Positions 62,396-64,000 of a DNA stretch of 64,000 nucleotides are shown one piece after another. Source of the stretch: Fictibacillus nanhaiensis. Lineage in GTDB: Bacteria > Bacillota > Bacilli > Bacillales > Fictibacillaceae. Location of the stretch: NCBI GenBank assembly GCA_016401345.1, contig JAEACG010000002.1, forward strand, positions 248,001-312,000. The letters are read 5' to 3'. The notes beneath the pieces are model-generated. The model ran no database searches and was not told the DNA's origin. It saw only the letters and a program-made list of their open reading frames with translations. The translations under genes were made by a program, and so were the position numbers. Numbering within the stretch: the stretch's first letter is position 1; each line of letters begins with the position of its first letter.

Positions 62396-63169
62396 TTGGA
62401 ATTCTTACAAATTGAAAAACAAAATAAAGTGGCAACGATCAAACTTAATCGTGCGCCAGCTAATGCATTATCAACAGGAGTTATTGAAGAAATCGATAAA
62501 GCTTTAGATCAGATCGAAAATGATGACTCTGTTAAAGCAGTTGTTATTTTAGGAGAAGGACGCTTCTTTTCCGCTGGAGCAGATATCAAAGAGTTTACAG
62601 AAGTTCCTGATGAAAAAGGTTTTGCAGAGCTTGGGAAAAAAGGGCAGGATGTTTTTAGCCGGATCGAACAATTTTCAAAACCAGTAATCGCAGCGATTCA
62701 TGGAGCTGCGCTTGGTGGTGGGCTAGAACTTGCGATGAGCTGCCACGTAAGGCTTGTGGCTGAAGATGCGAAACTTGGTCTTCCTGAGCTCACACTAGGA
62801 CTAGTTCCGGGATTTGCTGGAACTCAAAGACTGCCACAGCTTGTAGGTGTACCTAAAGCTTGCGAGATGCTTCTTTCAAGTAAGCCGATCTCCGGAGTAG
62901 ATGCTGTCACATTTGGTTTAGCAAACAATTCTTATCCAACAGAAGAGCTTTTTGAAAAGGCTTACAAAATGGCTGAAGAATTTTCTATGAAGAGTGCTGT
63001 TTCCATTAAGTACACTTTAGAGTTGTTGCATTATGCGAGACATGGACTCTATGAAAAAGGTGCAGAGAAAGAAAGAGAACTGTTTGGGAAAGCTTTTAAA
63101 AGTTTTGACGGACAAGAAGGAATCTCGGCATTTATTGAAAAAAGAAAGCCTGAATTTCAGGACCGATAA
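62396..63169 (+). CDS. fadB: enoyl-CoA hydratase
   Basis: Crotonase-fold enzyme, 257 residues, hydrating trans-2-enoyl-CoA in beta-oxidation. Motifs: the oxyanion-hole region FFSAGADIKEF near 60-70 and IHGAALGGGLELAMSC near 100-115, with the catalytic Glu in LPELTLGLVPGFAGTQRLP near 130-148. The start is TTG 62396, 9 nt after GGAGGG; the frame opens upstream at another TTG inside the end of fadR, without a ribosome binding site. Confidence 0.93.
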   Translation: MEFLQIEKQNKVATIKLNRAPANALSTGVIEEIDKALDQIENDDSVKAVVILGEGRFFSAGADIKEFTEVPDEKGFAELGKKGQDVFSRIEQFSKPVIAAIHGAALGGGLELAMSCHVRLVAEDAKLGLPELTLGLVPGFAGTQRLPQLVGVPKACEMLLSSKPISGVDAVTFGLANNSYPTEELFEKAYKMAEEFSMKSAVSIKYTLELLHYARHGLYEKGAEKERELFGKAFKSFDGQEGISAFIEKRKPEFQDR

Positions 63170-63183
63170 CTAGGAGGGTAACC

Positions 63184-63954
63184 ATGAACATTTATGTAAT
63201 TTTAAAACGTACTTTTGATACAGAGGAAAAAATTTCTGTTTCAAACAACAAGATTTCTGAAGATAGTGCAGAGTTCATTATTAATCCATATGACGAATAT
63301 GCGATTGAAGAAGCGATTACATTAAAAGATGCCCACGGTGGTACGGTTACGGTTGTAACGGTTGGAGACGAAGATTCTGAAAAAGAGCTTCGTACTGCAC
63401 TAGCTATGGGAGCAGATCAAGCGGTTCTTATTTCGAACGAAGACTTGGACAGCCAAGATCAATTCACGACTTCGTCGGTTTTGGCAGCTTACTTTAAAGA
63501 TAAAGAATACGACATTATTCTAGGCGGAAACGTTGCGATTGATAACGGGACTGGTCAAGTTGGACCGCGTCTTGCAGAATTATTAGATATTCCACACGTA
63601 ACAACCATCACAAAGATTGAAGTGAACGGTACTACTGTAAACATCGAACGCGATGTTGAAGGAGATCTTGAGAAGATTGAGACATCTCTTCCATTATTGG
63701 TGACTGCACAACAAGGATTGAATGAGCCACGATATCCTTCGTTACCAGGGATCATGAAAGCAAAGAAGAAGCCTCTTGAAACATTGGAGTTAGATGATCT
63801 TGATATTGATGAAGATGACGTAGAAGCGAAAACAAAAACGGTAGAAGTATATCTTCCACCAAAAAAGGAAGCTGGAAAAATCCTATCAGGTGAAACTCCA
63901 GACCAAGTAAAAGAACTTGTATCTCTGTTAAGAAATGAAGCGAAGGTAATATAA
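63184..63954 (+). CDS. etfB: electron transfer flavoprotein beta subunit
   Basis: A 256-residue subunit of the FAD/AMP flavoprotein that takes electrons from acyl-CoA dehydrogenases. AMP-binding region ALAMGADQAVLIS near 76-88, the ETF-beta signature VEGDLEKIETSLPLLVTAQQGLNEPRYPSLPGIMKAKKKPL-type residues near 157-197. AGGAGGG precedes the ATG. Paired with etfA 12 nt downstream. Confidence 0.95.
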   Translation: MNIYVILKRTFDTEEKISVSNNKISEDSAEFIINPYDEYAIEEAITLKDAHGGTVTVVTVGDEDSEKELRTALAMGADQAVLISNEDLDSQDQFTTSSVLAAYFKDKEYDIILGGNVAIDNGTGQVGPRLAELLDIPHVTTITKIEVNGTTVNIERDVEGDLEKIETSLPLLVTAQQGLNEPRYPSLPGIMKAKKKPLETLELDDLDIDEDDVEAKTKTVEVYLPPKKEAGKILSGETPDQVKELVSLLRNEAKVI

Positions 63955-63966
63955 GGAGGAGTCATC

Positions 63967-64000
63967 ATGGCAAAAAAAGTTTTAGTACTTGCAGAATCCC
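63967..64000 (+). CDS. etfA: electron transfer flavoprotein alpha subunit, start only
   Basis: Only the first 11 codons are in the window (MAKKVLVLAES), preceded by AAGGAGGAG. The N-terminus and the position after etfB are those of EtfA. Confidence 0.85.
   Translation, partial: MAKKVLVLAES

Overview
This window comes from a low-GC Gram-positive, endospore-forming member of the Bacillaceae. The evidence is the gene order, which follows the Bacillus subtilis ytkL-ytoI-nrnA-dnaE-ytsJ-accDA-pfkA-pyk-citZ-icd-mdh-phoPR-polA-mutM-gapB-speD-nrdR-dnaBI-thrS-infC-rpmI-rplT-pheST-rnhC-zapA-polX-mutS2-lcfA-fadR-fadB-etfBA backbone, together with sporulation genes (ytrHI, ytvI, ytaF, ytxC, sspI) and typical Firmicute T-box and L20 leaders. 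I cannot fix the genus. Extra genes compared with B. subtilis (a GntR regulator between ytsJ and accD, a MaoC-like gene after mdh, mqnC, and a two-gene amino-acid ABC transporter) suggest a Fictibacillus-like or alkaliphile-related lineage, but that is a guess.

Layout. 1-8.2 kb: metal-dependent hydrolase ytkL (cut by the window edge), CBS/DRTGG protein ytoI, oligoribonuclease nrnA, sporulation pair ytrHI (minus strand) and DNA polymerase dnaE. 8.3-15.1 kb: malic enzyme, a FadR-type GntR regulator, acetyl-CoA carboxylase accDA, pfkA and pyk, i.e. pyruvate supply and its entry into fatty acid synthesis; a perfect GntR-type operator lies in the leader. 15.1-21.8 kb: fxsA, ytvI, ytwI-like, then citrate synthase, isocitrate dehydrogenase, malate dehydrogenase and a MaoC-like gene. 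22-30.8 kb: phosphate two-component system phoPR with a three-repeat Pho box, polA-mutM-ytaF-coaE, and gluconeogenic gapB with a CcpN-like operator. 31-35.1 kb: speD with a structured leader holding a short leader-peptide ORF, an unknown cytosolic protein, nrdR and replication initiation genes dnaB-dnaI. 35.2-41.3 kb: mqnC (futalosine menaquinone pathway), ABC transporter pieces, ytxC, and thrS behind a T-box. 41.5-47.5 kb: infC-rpmI-rplT behind an L20 leader, cytochrome bd oxidase ythAB, a TVP38 protein, dUTPase and sspI. 47.6-59.4 kb: rRNA methyltransferase ysgA, pheST behind a T-box, rnhC, zapA, cvpA-like, polX, mutS2, yshE and a 27-residue membrane peptide. 59.9-64 kb: the beta-oxidation operon lcfA-fadR-fadB-etfB-etfA, with a FadR operator and a cre-like site; etfA is cut by the window edge.

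The coding part is ordinary core genome. The interesting material is between genes: (i) the speD leader, with a 16-codon ORF ending Pro-Pro-Trp-stop whose proline codons are complementary to the speD ribosome binding site; (ii) intergenic arrays of 10-bp direct repeats at an exact 21-bp period (four copies after thrS, four after pheT, two upstream of ythAB, and a looser series upstream of phoP); (iii) a long hairpin that buries the ytaF ribosome binding site; (iv) four copies of a foldable dispersed repeat of roughly 125-255 bp, one with a second repeat nested inside it. I saw no rRNA, tRNA, CRISPR array, prophage or transposase gene.
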